The notes below the pieces were generated by a model. That model was not told where the DNA came from, ran no database searches, and saw only the letters and a program-made list of their open reading frames with translations. 64,000 nucleotides of DNA from Brevundimonas sp. AJA228-03 (GTDB lineage Bacteria > Pseudomonadota > Alphaproteobacteria > Caulobacterales > Caulobacteraceae), in assembly GCF_017795885.1 (NCBI RefSeq), contig NZ_CP059297.1, forward strand, positions 992,001-1,056,000. Reading direction: 5' to 3'. Numbering within the stretch: the first letter of the stretch is position 1; each line of letters opens with the position of its first letter. This document shows positions 33,668 to 43,207 of this stretch, in pieces. Position numbers and translations under genes: made by a program.

Positions 33668-36600
33668 TCAATGAAAGTCCCTGGAGTTGGGCAGGACGCG
33701 GACATCGCGAGGGTGACGGCCGGTCGGGTGGCGCGGGGGCTGGGGGCGGACGATCTCGTCGGCGCGCGACAGCTGGATGTCCACCTCATGATCTTCGGAC
33801 AGGCGGGCCAGTTCGGCGGACCGGTCGATGACACGCCGCGCCACGACGTGGACCACACCCTCCGGGCTTTTCTCTAGCACACCCTCGACCTCCATCAGGC
33901 GGGCCCCCATGACCTCGCGGCGGAACTGTTCGAACATCCGGGCCCACAGGACGACGTTGGCGATGCCGGTCTCGTCCTCCAGGGTGACGAAGATGGCGTT
34001 GCCCTTGCCGGGGCGCTGGCGCACCAGAACGACGCCCGCGACCCGCACCGTCGATCCGCCGCGCCGGGCCAGGGTGTCGGCACAGGTCACCACCCGCCCG
34101 GCCGCGAAGACGGGACGCAGGATGGCCATGGGGTGGGCCTTCAGCGACAGGCGGAAGGTCTGGTAGTCGGCCGCGACATGCTCGCCCAGTCGCATCGACG
34201 GCAGCTGCGCGTCAGGCTCTACCCCCAGCTCGCGGGCCCCGCGCTCGCGCGCCTCGGCCGCTGCGAACAGGGGCAGGGCGTCGTCGTCGGGCAGTCTCCG
34301 TGCCGCCCACAGCGCCTCGCGCCGGTCCAGGCCCATGGAGCGGAAGGCGTCGGCGTCGGCCAGCTTGCGGATCGCGGCACCCGGCAGGCCCCCGCGCCGC
34401 GCCAGGGTCTCCAGATCGGTAATGGCCGGATCACGCGCCGCGACCAGGGCCGTCGCCCAGTCCTCGCGAAAGCCGTCGATCTGGCGAAGTCCCAGCCGCA
34501 GGGCCAGACGACCGGCCGGTCCTTCCAGGCTGTTGTCCCAAAGGCTGTGCGAGACGTCGATCGGCCGCGTCTCGACGCCGTGTTCCTGCGCGTCACGCAC
34601 GATCTGGGCAGGGGCATAGAAGCCCATCGGCTGGCTGTTCAGCAGGGCGCAGGCGAAGGCAGCCGGGTGGTGATGCTTGATCCAGGACGAGATGTAGACC
34701 AGCAGGGCGAAGGACGCGGCGTGGCTTTCGGGAAATCCATAGGATCCGAACCCCTTGATCTGATCGAAGCAGCGCCGGGCGAAGGCGGGGTCATAACCTC
34801 GCTCGATCATGCGGCCGACCATCCGGTGTTCATAGGTGTGCAGGGTGCCGTCGCCCCGGAAGGTGCCCATGGCCTTGCGCAGGCCGTTGGCCTCCTTGTC
34901 GGTGAACTCGGCCGCGACCATGGCGACCTTCATCGCCTGTTCCTGGAACAGCGGCACGCCCAGGGTCTTTTCCAGCACGACCTTCAGCTCGTTCGCAGGA
35001 TAGTCAGGCCCCGGCCGGGAATAGTCCGGCTCTTCCAGCCCGTTGCGACGCCGCAGATAGGGGTGGACCATGTCGCCCTGGATCGGGCCGGGCCGGACGA
35101 TGGCGACCTGGATGACCAGATCATAGAGCCTGCGCGGCTTCAGACGGGGCAGCATGTTGATCTGGGCCCGGCTCTCCACCTGAAAAACACCGATGGAATC
35201 GCCCCGGCAGAGCATGTCGTAGACCGCCGGATCGTCCTGCGGGACCGATGCCAGGTCGTGATCCACCCCGCTGTGTTCGCGCATCAGGTCGAAGGCCTTC
35301 CGGATGCAGGTCAGCATGCCCAACGCCAGTACATCGACCTTCATCAGGCGAAGCTCGTCGATGTCGTCCTTGTCCCATTCGATGAAGGTGCGGTCGGGCA
35401 TGGCCGCGTTGCCGATCGGCACCATCTCGTCCAGCCGGTCCTGGGTCAGGATGAAGCCGCCGACGTGCTGGGACAGGTGGCGCGGGTGGTTCAGCAGCCG
35501 CATGGCCATGGCGACCGCGCGCCGGATCATGGGGTTGGTGGCGTCCAGCCCCGCCTGTTCGACGTGGCGTTCGCTCATTTCCGACCCCCAGCTGCCCCAC
35601 TGGCTGCCGGCCAGGCGGGCGGTCACGTCCTCGGTCAGGCCCAGGACCTTTCCGACCTCGCGGATGGCGCTCTTGGGCCGATAGCGGATGACGGTGCCGG
35701 CGATACCCGCGCGGTGACGGCCATAGCGGTCGTAGATGTGCTGGATGATTTCCTCGCGCCGCTCGTGCTCGAAATCCACATCGATGTCGGGCGGCTCGCC
35801 CCGATCCTCTGACAGAAAGCGCTCGAACAGAAGGTCGGATTCCATCGGGTTCACAGAGGTGATGCCCAGCACGTAACAGACCGCCGAGTTGGCCGCCGAA
35901 CCACGGCCCTGGCACAGGATGCCCTTGTCGCGCGCCACCCGTACGATGTCGTAGATGGTCAGGAAATAGGGGGCGAAGGCGGCCTTCCTGATGAAGGCCA
36001 GTTCCTTGACCAGCAGGTCGCGGACCTTCCCGGGCACCCCGTCGGGATAGCGACGGTCCGCATGTTTCCAGGTCAGGTCCTCCAGCCAGGCCTGGGCCTC
36101 CCAGCCCGGGGGGACGGGTTCCTCAGGGTACTGATAGCGCAGCTGTTCAAGGTCGAACCCGACGCGCGCCAGAAACGCCTGGGTCTGGGCCACGGCCTCG
36201 GGCGCATCACGAAACAGGCGTGCCATTTCCTCCGGGGATTTCAGGTGCCGCTCGGCATTGGCGTTCAGCAGACGCCCGGCCGTCTCGATGGTCACGCCTT
36301 CGCGGATGCAGGTGACGACGTCCTGCAGGTCGCGCTGTTCCGCGTCGTGATACAGCACGTCGTTGACGGCCAGCAGGGGAAGGCTGGCCCTTTCGGCCAG
36401 GGCCTTCAGGCGAGCCAGACGACGGCGGTCGTCGCCGCCGCGCCCCATGACGGCCCCCAGCCAGGTCGATCCGGGGGCGGCCGCCCCGACCTGATCCAGA
36501 ACGGCCGCCAGCCGGTCCGGCCGCCGGTCCGGCATGACGATCAGCAGCAGGTCTTCGGGGGCGGCCAGCAGGTCCCGCAGGCCGATCTCGCACTGCCCCT

Positions 36601-37048
36601 TGAGGGCCCTACGATTGCCAAGGGTCAGCAGGCGGGTCAGCCGTCCCCATCCGGCGCGGGTCCCGGGATAGGCGACGATGTCGGGCGTCCCGTCGTTGAA
36701 GACCAGGCGCGCGCCGGTCGCCAGCCTGAAGCGGGCGGCGCGTCGCCTGACCTCCTCCGACAGGGCCGGGTCGTTGGCGGGGTCCTCGACATAGGTGACC
36801 TCGCCGGGCCCCGATCCCTCGCGCATCACGTCGGGCGGCGACAGTCCGTCCTCCCGCAGGGCTTTCAGGGCGCTCCAGGCCCGGACGACCCCGGCCACGG
36901 TGTTGCGATCCGCCAGACCCAGGCCGGAATGGCCACGCAGGATCGCTGTCGCCACCAGCTCCTTGGGATGGGATGCCCCTCTCAGGAACGAGAAATTGCT
37001 GGCGGATGCCAGTTCGGCATAGTCGCCGGGGGGATCGAGACGGCTCAT
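33668..37048 (-). CDS. dnaE2: Error-prone DNA polymerase DnaE2
   Basis: An 1126-residue C-family polymerase. The N-terminal PHP part begins DYAELASASNFSFLRGASHPKEL. The polymerase core has GRGSAANSAVCYVLGIT and PPDIDVDFEHERREEIIQ with the catalytic aspartates, and FPESHAASFALLVYISSWIKHHHP. The OB domain near the C-terminus has TVRVAGVVLVRQRPGKGNAIFVTLEDETG, typical of DnaE2. It carries out SOS mutagenesis with ImuA and ImuB. The start ATG at 37048 overlaps the imuB stop by four bases; a longer frame upstream is antisense-like and not real. Confidence 0.95.
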   Translation of the reverse strand: MSRLDPPGDYAELASASNFSFLRGASHPKELVATAILRGHSGLGLADRNTVAGVVRAWSALKALREDGLSPPDVMREGSGPGEVTYVEDPANDPALSEEVRRRAARFRLATGARLVFNDGTPDIVAYPGTRAGWGRLTRLLTLGNRRALKGQCEIGLRDLLAAPEDLLLIVMPDRRPDRLAAVLDQVGAAAPGSTWLGAVMGRGGDDRRRLARLKALAERASLPLLAVNDVLYHDAEQRDLQDVVTCIREGVTIETAGRLLNANAERHLKSPEEMARLFRDAPEAVAQTQAFLARVGFDLEQLRYQYPEEPVPPGWEAQAWLEDLTWKHADRRYPDGVPGKVRDLLVKELAFIRKAAFAPYFLTIYDIVRVARDKGILCQGRGSAANSAVCYVLGITSVNPMESDLLFERFLSEDRGEPPDIDVDFEHERREEIIQHIYDRYGRHRAGIAGTVIRYRPKSAIREVGKVLGLTEDVTARLAGSQWGSWGSEMSERHVEQAGLDATNPMIRRAVAMAMRLLNHPRHLSQHVGGFILTQDRLDEMVPIGNAAMPDRTFIEWDKDDIDELRLMKVDVLALGMLTCIRKAFDLMREHSGVDHDLASVPQDDPAVYDMLCRGDSIGVFQVESRAQINMLPRLKPRRLYDLVIQVAIVRPGPIQGDMVHPYLRRRNGLEEPDYSRPGPDYPANELKVVLEKTLGVPLFQEQAMKVAMVAAEFTDKEANGLRKAMGTFRGDGTLHTYEHRMVGRMIERGYDPAFARRCFDQIKGFGSYGFPESHAASFALLVYISSWIKHHHPAAFACALLNSQPMGFYAPAQIVRDAQEHGVETRPIDVSHSLWDNSLEGPAGRLALRLGLRQIDGFREDWATALVAARDPAITDLETLARRGGLPGAAIRKLADADAFRSMGLDRREALWAARRLPDDDALPLFAAAEARERGARELGVEPDAQLPSMRLGEHVAADYQTFRLSLKAHPMAILRPVFAAGRVVTCADTLARRGGSTVRVAGVVLVRQRPGKGNAIFVTLEDETGIANVVLWARMFEQFRREVMGARLMEVEGVLEKSPEGVVHVVARRVIDRSAELARLSEDHEVDIQLSRADEIVRPQPPRHPTGRHPRDVRVLPNSRDFH

Positions 37049-38610
37049 GCGAACAGGCCGTGGATGAACCAGCGGGGTTCCGGTGTCTGGCCGTACAGAC
37101 CCTGGCGGAACAGCCAGAAGCGACGGCCCTCGGTGTCCTCGACCCGGTAGTAGTCGCGGGTGCGCTGGTCGGGGGCGCGCCACCATTCGCCGGCGATGCG
37201 CTCGGGGCCCTCTGACCGGACGACCTGGTGCAGCACCCGCCGCCAGCGAAAACGCAGGGGCGAGCCGTCGGGCACCTCGGCCAGGGTCTCGACCGGCTGG
37301 GGCGGGTCGAACATCTGAAAGGGGCGCAGCGGCGGATCCTCGGGGTCGGGCTCGGGCCATTCGGCTTCGGGCCCGGCCATCCCGGAGGGGAGCAGGCGTG
37401 ACGCCCGTTCGGGCATGTGCGAGCCGAAGGGCTGGAAGCACAGCACGGACCCGGGGCCCAGCCGCGCCGCCAGCCGGTCGATCAGGTGTCCGACCTGCTC
37501 GGTGCCGGGCCGCTCGCCCTCCATGCTGTCCTGTGTCGGGGCGACGGGTTCGGTCCAGGGCACCGCCAGACGAATCTGGTCGAAGCCGAAACCCGGATCC
37601 AGCGGATGGGTCAGCGCCCCCAGACGCTCCCTGAACAGGCGCTGCAGGGCTGCGGGATCGCGGCTCGGCTGACCGGTTCGGATCGAGATGCGGCGGACGT
37701 GGCCATCCAGGCGATAGAAGAAGACCTCGAAGGCGCGACCGCCCTGGCCCCTCTGGTCCAGCTGGTCGACGGCGTCGGCCACCAGGTCCTGGAACACCCG
37801 CTCCACATCGTCCTGGGTCACGATGGGCTCGACCAGGATGCGATCGACGACGCAGGCGGGGACCGGGCGATGCGGTGTTATGCGCACATCCTCGTCGCCC
37901 AGCACCCTCGCCAGACGGGCGGGAAAGTCGGTCCCGAACCGGGCGGCCATCGGGGCACGGGGGCGGTCGTCCAGATCGGACAGCCGTTTCAGTCCCGCGC
38001 GGCGCAGGGCGCGTTCGTCGGGCCCGGCCAGTTCCAGCGCGGCGACCGACAGGCGACGGACGGCGGCGCGGGCGTCCTGTCCGGCGAACAGGCCGCCGGG
38101 GCCGAACCGCGCCAGGGCCCGGGCCGACTGGGGTGTATCAGCCATGGCCCAGCGCAGGCTCAGTCCGACCCCTGTGGCGCGCCGCCGGACCGAGCGGATC
38201 AATCCGGCCTCGTCGCCGAACAGATGGGCGCAGCCGGTCACGTCCAGCATCAGGCCGTGGGGCGGGTCCAGGGCGATCAGGGGGGTGAACCGCCCGAAAT
38301 CCTTCAGTACTCGCCGCAGCAAGGTGGCATCGGCATCCGGGTCGTCGGCGACGGTACGCAGCTCGGGTGTCCGTGCCCGCGCATCGGCCAGGGTCATGCC
38401 GGGGGACAGGCCCAGCCGGGACGCGGCCGGATCGATCGCCGCCAGCCGCAGCGCACCCTTGACCTTCTCGACCATGACGACCGGTCGGGGATCAGCGGCA
38501 TCAGGCGACGCGGCTTTCGCCTGTTCCCCACGTTGCAGGCGTTCGCTCGGCAGCCAGGGGAACCACAGCGCCAGATACCGGCGACCGTTCGAGGAAGGCC
38601 CGGCGTTCAC
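37045..38610 (-). CDS. imuB: ImuB, Y-family polymerase-like mutagenesis protein
   Basis: A 521-residue protein with the Y-family fold (RYLALWFPWLPSERL, LGLSPGMTLADARARTP, LDVTGCAHLFGDEAGLI) but without the usual acidic catalytic triad, as in other ImuB proteins. It acts as the hub that links ImuA, DnaE2 and the beta clamp. The C-terminal part ends in an arginine-rich DYYRVEDTEGRRFWLFRQGLYG motif. The GTG at 38610 is chosen, which overlaps imuA by 110 bases; other starts are possible. Confidence 0.92.
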   Translation of the reverse strand: MNAGPSSNGRRYLALWFPWLPSERLQRGEQAKAASPDAADPRPVVMVEKVKGALRLAAIDPAASRLGLSPGMTLADARARTPELRTVADDPDADATLLRRVLKDFGRFTPLIALDPPHGLMLDVTGCAHLFGDEAGLIRSVRRRATGVGLSLRWAMADTPQSARALARFGPGGLFAGQDARAAVRRLSVAALELAGPDERALRRAGLKRLSDLDDRPRAPMAARFGTDFPARLARVLGDEDVRITPHRPVPACVVDRILVEPIVTQDDVERVFQDLVADAVDQLDQRGQGGRAFEVFFYRLDGHVRRISIRTGQPSRDPAALQRLFRERLGALTHPLDPGFGFDQIRLAVPWTEPVAPTQDSMEGERPGTEQVGHLIDRLAARLGPGSVLCFQPFGSHMPERASRLLPSGMAGPEAEWPEPDPEDPPLRPFQMFDPPQPVETLAEVPDGSPLRFRWRRVLHQVVRSEGPERIAGEWWRAPDQRTRDYYRVEDTEGRRFWLFRQGLYGQTPEPRWFIHGLFA

Positions 38611-39289
38611 GGTCCCACTCCATGATCCACGTGCGGGGTTCGACCCCACCGCGGTGACGCAGCAGGGTCGCGGAAAAAGACGGTCGGCCCGGCGCTCCGG
38701 CTTCGAGGGGGGTGGAGGGGGCCGCGCCCACGGACCACCGGGTCAGGGCCGCGCTGGGGGCCGGGACCGCGCCGGCCCGCGCCAGGAACAGGGTCGCGGT
38801 TCCCGCCTGCGCGGCCAGCGACAGACGCCGGCTGGCGGTCAGGGTCATGGCCCTGGCCTCGCCCCAGGCGCTCAGCAGCACCGCGCCGACCGCCGGGCTG
38901 CGCAAGGCCTCCTCGCCCACGGCCAGCAGGGTCTGGATGTCGCTGGCGCGGACCAGAAGCACATCCTTTGGCCGAACCCCCATTTCATGCAGGCCCGGTC
39001 CATGCGGTGTGCCGGTCTCGGTCTCCACCAGACGGTGGATGGCCCAGACGATCGGTCGCCCGCCCGCCGCCCTGACGGCCAGCCCCAGCCCGAAGGCGTT
39101 CAGCGCCACGGCATCGGCGGGTGTACCGGCATAAAGGTCGTGAACGGCGCGAGGATCCAGCCTGTCCAGCAGGCCCTGATCGCCCGATGAAAGACCCGCG
39201 CGGGCACGGCCGGGCCGCGACCGGTCAAGCCTGGCCAGCCCCGCCCTGAGGGCGACCAGTCGTCGTTCCTTGTCTTCTATGTTCCTCAT
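38501..39289 (-). CDS. imuA: ImuA, RecA-like SOS mutagenesis protein
   Basis: A 262-residue RecA/SulA-like protein: DRLDPRAVHDLYAGTPADAVALNAFGLGLAVRA, RPIVWAIH, GLHEMGVRPKDVLLVRASD and AMTLTASRRLSLAAQAGTATLFLARAG. It is the first gene of imuA-imuB-dnaE2. The ATG at 39289 lies inside the LexA box at 39281-39295, so the true start could also be further in; no good alternative is obvious. Confidence 0.92.
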   Translation of the reverse strand: MRNIEDKERRLVALRAGLARLDRSRPGRARAGLSSGDQGLLDRLDPRAVHDLYAGTPADAVALNAFGLGLAVRAAGGRPIVWAIHRLVETETGTPHGPGLHEMGVRPKDVLLVRASDIQTLLAVGEEALRSPAVGAVLLSAWGEARAMTLTASRRLSLAAQAGTATLFLARAGAVPAPSAALTRWSVGAAPSTPLEAGAPGRPSFSATLLRHRGGVEPRTWIMEWDRERRAFLERSPVSGAVVPLAAERTPATWGTGESRVA

Positions 39290-39295
39290 TTGTTC
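39281..39295 (-). promoter_or_regulatory. LexA (SOS) box at imuA
   Basis: On the minus strand GAAC-N7-GAAC, the exact alphaproteobacterial LexA site. The imuA start codon is within the 7-base spacer. A -35 like TTGACT is about 20 bases upstream of an AT-rich CATATAG, so LexA would cover the transcription start. Repression relieved by DNA damage is expected. Confidence 0.85.
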
Positions 39296-39379
39296 TATAT
39301 GCCACCCGACGGGCCGGGAGAGTCAAGCGGCATATGGAACGGGCGATGTCGTTGGGGTGGACGGCTCGCGAACGGTCGA

Positions 39380-41176
39380 TCAGTGGTTGTCGCGGGGATT
39401 GCCGAAGCGGTCGATGATGCGGTGGTATTTGAGTGCGGGCTCCAGCACGGCTCCGGTGCTCAACTGCCCGACCGTGGCGCGCTGCATTTCCTGCCAGGGA
39501 GTCTGGGAGGGGGGCACCTGGAAGCCGCCCGCCGCCTCGAGCGCCATGCGTCGCTCCGCCAGTTCTGTGTCAGGGATCAGGACATCGACACGGCAGGTGT
39601 TCAGATCGACCCGAACGGGATCGCCGGTCCGCAGGAGCGCCAGATTCCCACCCGCCGCCGCCTCCGGAGATGCGTTGAGGATCGACGGCGAGCCTGACGT
39701 GCCGGACTGCCGTCCGTCGCCGATACAGGCCAGGGCGTGGATGCCTTCCCGGATCAGGTGCGCGGGCGGGCGCATGTTCACCACCTCGGCCGCCCCCGGA
39801 TAGCCGATCGGCCCGGCCCCGCGCATGAACAGGACGCTGCGCTCTGTGATGCCGGTCGCCGGATCGTCGATGCGGTGGTGGTAATCCTCGGGTCCATCGA
39901 AGACGACGGCGGGGCCCTCAAAGGCGTTCGGGTCGGCGGGGTTGGACAGGTAGCGCTCGCGGAACTCGGCGGCGATGACGCTGGTCTTCATGATGGCGCT
40001 GTCGAACAGGTTGCCGGTCAGGACCAGGAAGCCGGCGTCCTCGACCAGCGGGTCGTCCATCGTGCGGATGACGTCGGGCAGCAGGATATCGGCACCCCTG
40101 CAGTTGTCACCGATCGTCCGGCCGTTGACGGTCATGGCCTCCTCGCGGATCAGGCCTTTGCTCATCAGCTGGGCGATGACGGCGGGCACGCCCCCGGCCT
40201 GATGGAAGTCCTCACCCAGGTATTTGCCGGCGGGTTGCAGATTGACCAGCAGGGGCACCGCGTGGCCGTGGGTCTGCCAGTCCCTGATCGGCAGATCGAT
40301 GCCGGAATGCCGTGCCAGGGCGGTGATATGGACCGGCGCATTGGTCGATCCGCCGATGGCCGAGTTGACCACGATGGCGTTGTGGAAGGCGTCGGCGGTC
40401 AGGATGTCGGAGGGCTTCAGGTCCTCGTGCACCATCTCGACGATGCGCTTGCCGGTCAGATAGGCGACCTGGGGCCGCTCGCGATAGGGGGCCGGGATGG
40501 CGGCCGAGCCGGGCAGGGACATGCCCAGGGCTTCGGCCAGGCTGTTCATGGTCGAGGCCGTGCCCATGGTGTTGCAGTAACCGACCGAGGGGGCCGAAGT
40601 GGCGACCAGGTCGATGAAACCTTCATAGTCCAGCTCCCCGGCCGCCATCATCTCGCGGGCCTTCCAGATGATGGTGCCCGAACCGATCCGCTCGCCTTTC
40701 AGCCAGCCGTTCAGCATCGGTCCGACCGACAGGGCGATGGCGGGAATGTCGACGGTCGCGGCGGCCATCAGGCAGGCGGGCGTGGTCTTGTCGCAGCCGA
40801 TGGTCAGGACCACGCCATCCAGCGGATAGCCGTACAGCAGCTCGACCAGACCCATGTAGGCGAGGTTGCGGTCCAGGCCTGCCGTCGGCCGCTTGCCGGT
40901 TTCCTGGATCGGATGGACCGGAAACTCCATGGCGATACCGCCTGCTTCACGGATGCCTTCGCGAACCCGTTTGGCGAGCTCGATGTGATGGCGGTTGCAG
41001 GGCGCGAGGTCCGACCCGGTCTGGGCGATGCCGATGATCGGCTTGCCCGAGCGCAGTTCGTCCAGCGTCAGGCCGTAGTTCAGATAACGCTCGAGATAGA
41101 GCGCGGTCATGTCGGGGTTGTCGGGATTGTCGAACCAGGCGCGGGAGCGAAGCGGTCGTCGGGGTGGAGAGATCAT
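39380..41176 (-). CDS. xylD: IlvD/Edd family pentonate dehydratase (XylD-like)
   Basis: A 598-residue Fe-S dehydratase. Cluster cysteines are C60 (DLAPCNRHH), C128 (TIGCDKTTP) and C201 ([11 protein letters not shown]). The [26 protein letters not shown] start and [22 protein letters not shown] end resemble Caulobacter xylonate dehydratase XylD. It would convert a pentonate (L-arabinonate or D-xylonate) to the 2-keto-3-deoxy acid. The ATG at 41176 matches the family start; 41185 is possible. It is divergent from the GntR gene. Confidence 0.88.
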   Translation of the reverse strand: MISPPRRPLRSRAWFDNPDNPDMTALYLERYLNYGLTLDELRSGKPIIGIAQTGSDLAPCNRHHIELAKRVREGIREAGGIAMEFPVHPIQETGKRPTAGLDRNLAYMGLVELLYGYPLDGVVLTIGCDKTTPACLMAAATVDIPAIALSVGPMLNGWLKGERIGSGTIIWKAREMMAAGELDYEGFIDLVATSAPSVGYCNTMGTASTMNSLAEALGMSLPGSAAIPAPYRERPQVAYLTGKRIVEMVHEDLKPSDILTADAFHNAIVVNSAIGGSTNAPVHITALARHSGIDLPIRDWQTHGHAVPLLVNLQPAGKYLGEDFHQAGGVPAVIAQLMSKGLIREEAMTVNGRTIGDNCRGADILLPDVIRTMDDPLVEDAGFLVLTGNLFDSAIMKTSVIAAEFRERYLSNPADPNAFEGPAVVFDGPEDYHHRIDDPATGITERSVLFMRGAGPIGYPGAAEVVNMRPPAHLIREGIHALACIGDGRQSGTSGSPSILNASPEAAAGGNLALLRTGDPVRVDLNTCRVDVLIPDTELAERRMALEAAGGFQVPPSQTPWQEMQRATVGQLSTGAVLEPALKYHRIIDRFGNPRDNH

Positions 41177-41204
41177 CGTGCGCATCCGCCGGAGCGCCCC
41201 CGCT

Positions 41205-41216
41205 TTCGATATCGAA
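41205..41216. promoter_or_regulatory. 12-bp perfect palindrome upstream of the dehydratase gene
   Basis: TTCGATATCGAA, 29 bases upstream of the dehydratase ATG at 41176. Candidate operator; the regulator is unknown. Confidence 0.4.
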
Positions 41217-41230
41217 CGGCGGCCCCTCAA

Positions 41231-41252
41231 ATAATATCATCATATAAATGAT
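41231..41252. promoter_or_regulatory. AT-rich candidate operator between dehydratase and gntR
   Basis: An AT-rich island in GC-rich DNA with inverted arms ATCAT (41236-41240) and ATGAT (41248-41252), 7-base spacer. It holds ATATCATCA (41234-41242), which is repeated at 49904-49912 in the other divergent promoter region of the locus. A binding site for the GntR regulator next door is the simplest reading. Confidence 0.5.
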
Positions 41253-41338
41253 CTCGACCGGTCGCCAGGCTTTTTGGGCCGGGTTCACCCGGCGCAGTCT
41301 GCTTTGCGGACGCGGGGGGACCGTATAAAGCGGAATCC

Positions 41339-42094
41339 ATGACGGCCGCCCCTCCTCTCACCAGCCTGTCGACCAGCGCGCGTGGTCCGGGCAAGACGGT
41401 GTCGAGCCACGATCAGATCGTTCGCTCGCTGGGCCAGGACATCCTGGCCGGCCGCATCGCGCCGGGAGACAAGTTGCCCGGCGAGGCCGATCTGTTGAAC
41501 CGGTTCGGAGTGTCGAGAACCGCGCTGCGGGAAGCGCTCAAGACGCTTTCGGCCAAAGGGTTTCTGGTCGTGAAGACCCGGGTCGGGACCAAGGTCACCG
41601 ATCCCCTGCGGTGGAACCTGTTCGACAGCGAAGTTCTGGCCTGGCAGGTGGCGAACGGCATGGACGCCCGGTTCCGTCGGCATCTGGCGGAGGTCCGGCG
41701 CGCGCTGGAACCGGCCGCGGCGGCCCTGGCGGCCCGGCATCGCGGCGTGGAGGACCTGGCCGGAATGCGGGCGGCTGTCGAGGCCATGCGACGCGAGCAG
41801 CAGTCGGAACACGGGTTCGCCCAGGCGGATCTGAACCTGCATCTGCGGATCGCTGCGGCGTCCGGAAATCCGCTGATGCGGTCCCTGGCCAGCGTGATCG
41901 AGACAGCCCTGCTGGAGGCCTTCACCCTCAGCCCGCCGACCAGAAGCCCCGTCCTGCATCGTGAGACCGTCGATCTTCACGAACGGATCGTGGACCATAT
42001 CGAGTCCGGGAATGCGTCGGCCGCCGCTGCCGCCATGCTCGCCGTCATCGACGCAGGCTACAGGCGCGTCGAGGCAGAGAAGGACGCCGGCTGA
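41339..42094 (+). CDS. FadR-subfamily GntR transcriptional regulator
   Basis: A 251-residue repressor or activator. The winged helix (residues about 24-88: IVRSLGQDILAGRIAPGDKLPGEADLLNRFGVSRTALREALKTL) is followed by an FCD ligand-binding domain (about 95-240) with histidines for metal or acid binding. TATAAA at 41324-41329 ends 9 bases before the ATG, so the message may be nearly leaderless; a GTG at 41399 is an alternative start. It probably senses a sugar acid of the pathway encoded around it. Confidence 0.88.
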   Translation: MTAAPPLTSLSTSARGPGKTVSSHDQIVRSLGQDILAGRIAPGDKLPGEADLLNRFGVSRTALREALKTLSAKGFLVVKTRVGTKVTDPLRWNLFDSEVLAWQVANGMDARFRRHLAEVRRALEPAAAALAARHRGVEDLAGMRAAVEAMRREQQSEHGFAQADLNLHLRIAAASGNPLMRSLASVIETALLEAFTLSPPTRSPVLHRETVDLHERIVDHIESGNASAAAAAMLAVIDAGYRRVEAEKDAG

Positions 42095-42145
42095 AGGCGT
42101 ATCGGGGCAACCGCCCGCGCGCGGCCTGTTGCGGATAGAATACGA

Positions 42146-43207
42146 TCAGGACAGGCCGACACGGCGTCGCCACGCCGGATAGTCGTCTCGCAGCAGGCCG
42201 GCCGGCCGGTCGCCGTAGTAGCGGTAGCCCATGCGGCGCTCGCGCTCGATCTGCGAGAGTTCGTAATGCACAACGCTGTCGCGGCCGAGGAAGATCGGAC
42301 GGTTCGTCTCCAGATCGTAGAACCGCGCCCAGAGCGGCGGAGCCTGTGGATCGGCGACCACCTGCAGGTCCGGTTCGTCGTCGGGGGCGGTGACGGTTTG
42401 CAGGCGCATACCGTGGATGGCGCTGGCCCTGAACCAGCCGACGGCCCCCTCCACCGCAGCGATGACGGTGGGCGAGGGGTCGGGGATCGACATCAGGAAG
42501 CGCGTGATGCCGACGCTCTCGCTGCCCGACAGGGACGGCGGTTCAAACGCGCGGGCCCAGGCGGGTTCAAGCGTGGTTTCGTCATGTTGGGCGCACCAGA
42601 CGGTCAGGACGCCGTTCTGGCGGACCTGGGTGGCCAGGATCGTCTGGATGCCCCTGGCTACGGCCGCGCCCGCCCGCGCGCGACGGTCGGCATCGACGAA
42701 CCCATAGGGACCGGATCCGTCCGCGATCTCACGCAGCAGGACCATGATCCTCACCATGGCGTCGTCATTGTAGGTGATGTGCGTGTAGTAGCCCGGCCGC
42801 AGCGGATAGAACTGGGGCCAGCCGCCGCTCGGAGACTGGGCCGCTAGGGTGTAATCCAGACCCCGGTCGAATGCCGCGCGATCGGCCGGGCGCTCTCCGG
42901 CCGCAATCACCCGCGCCAGAAAGGCCATCGGCAGGGTGGTGCCGTCGTTGTCGAACGTATTCTTCGAACGTTCGTCCACGGGCGTGACGTCGGGCGGCAC
43001 GGCCAGCGAGGTGTTCTTGGGCCAGCCGCCTTCCGGTGACTGGTGAGCGACGACGCTGTCGGCGATGGCTCGCGCCTCGGCCGTCGCATACCAGTCGGGG
43101 TCCCGTCGGGTGATCTGGTCGTTCCAATCGGCCGTCTGGGCCAGGACGGGTGAGGCCAGGGTAGCGGTCAGGGCGATGACGGCCGGCATCCAGCGGCGGG
43201 CGATCAT
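42146..43207 (-). CDS. pelA: Pectate lyase, PL10-like (PelA family)
   Basis: A 353-residue secreted enzyme with a signal peptide (MIARRWMPAVIALTATLASPVLAQ). Family motifs include EGGWPKNTSL, NTFDNDGTTLPMAFLARV, SPSGGWPQFYPLRPGYYTHITYNDDAM and WARFYDLETNRPIFLGRDSVVHYELSQI. It cleaves polygalacturonate by beta-elimination in the periplasm or outside. It is the last gene of the catabolic operon and overlaps the epimerase gene by four bases, so a secreted lyase is made with the sugar enzymes. Confidence 0.88.
   Translation of the reverse strand: MIARRWMPAVIALTATLASPVLAQTADWNDQITRRDPDWYATAEARAIADSVVAHQSPEGGWPKNTSLAVPPDVTPVDERSKNTFDNDGTTLPMAFLARVIAAGERPADRAAFDRGLDYTLAAQSPSGGWPQFYPLRPGYYTHITYNDDAMVRIMVLLREIADGSGPYGFVDADRRARAGAAVARGIQTILATQVRQNGVLTVWCAQHDETTLEPAWARAFEPPSLSGSESVGITRFLMSIPDPSPTVIAAVEGAVGWFRASAIHGMRLQTVTAPDDEPDLQVVADPQAPPLWARFYDLETNRPIFLGRDSVVHYELSQIERERRMGYRYYGDRPAGLLRDDYPAWRRRVGLS

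Noticed and set aside
37049..37441. N-terminal extension of the dnaE2 frame
   Set aside because: The extra 131 residues are Arg/Pro/Ala-rich and lie entirely opposite imuB coding sequence; the ATG at 37048 with a four-base imuB overlap is the family start.
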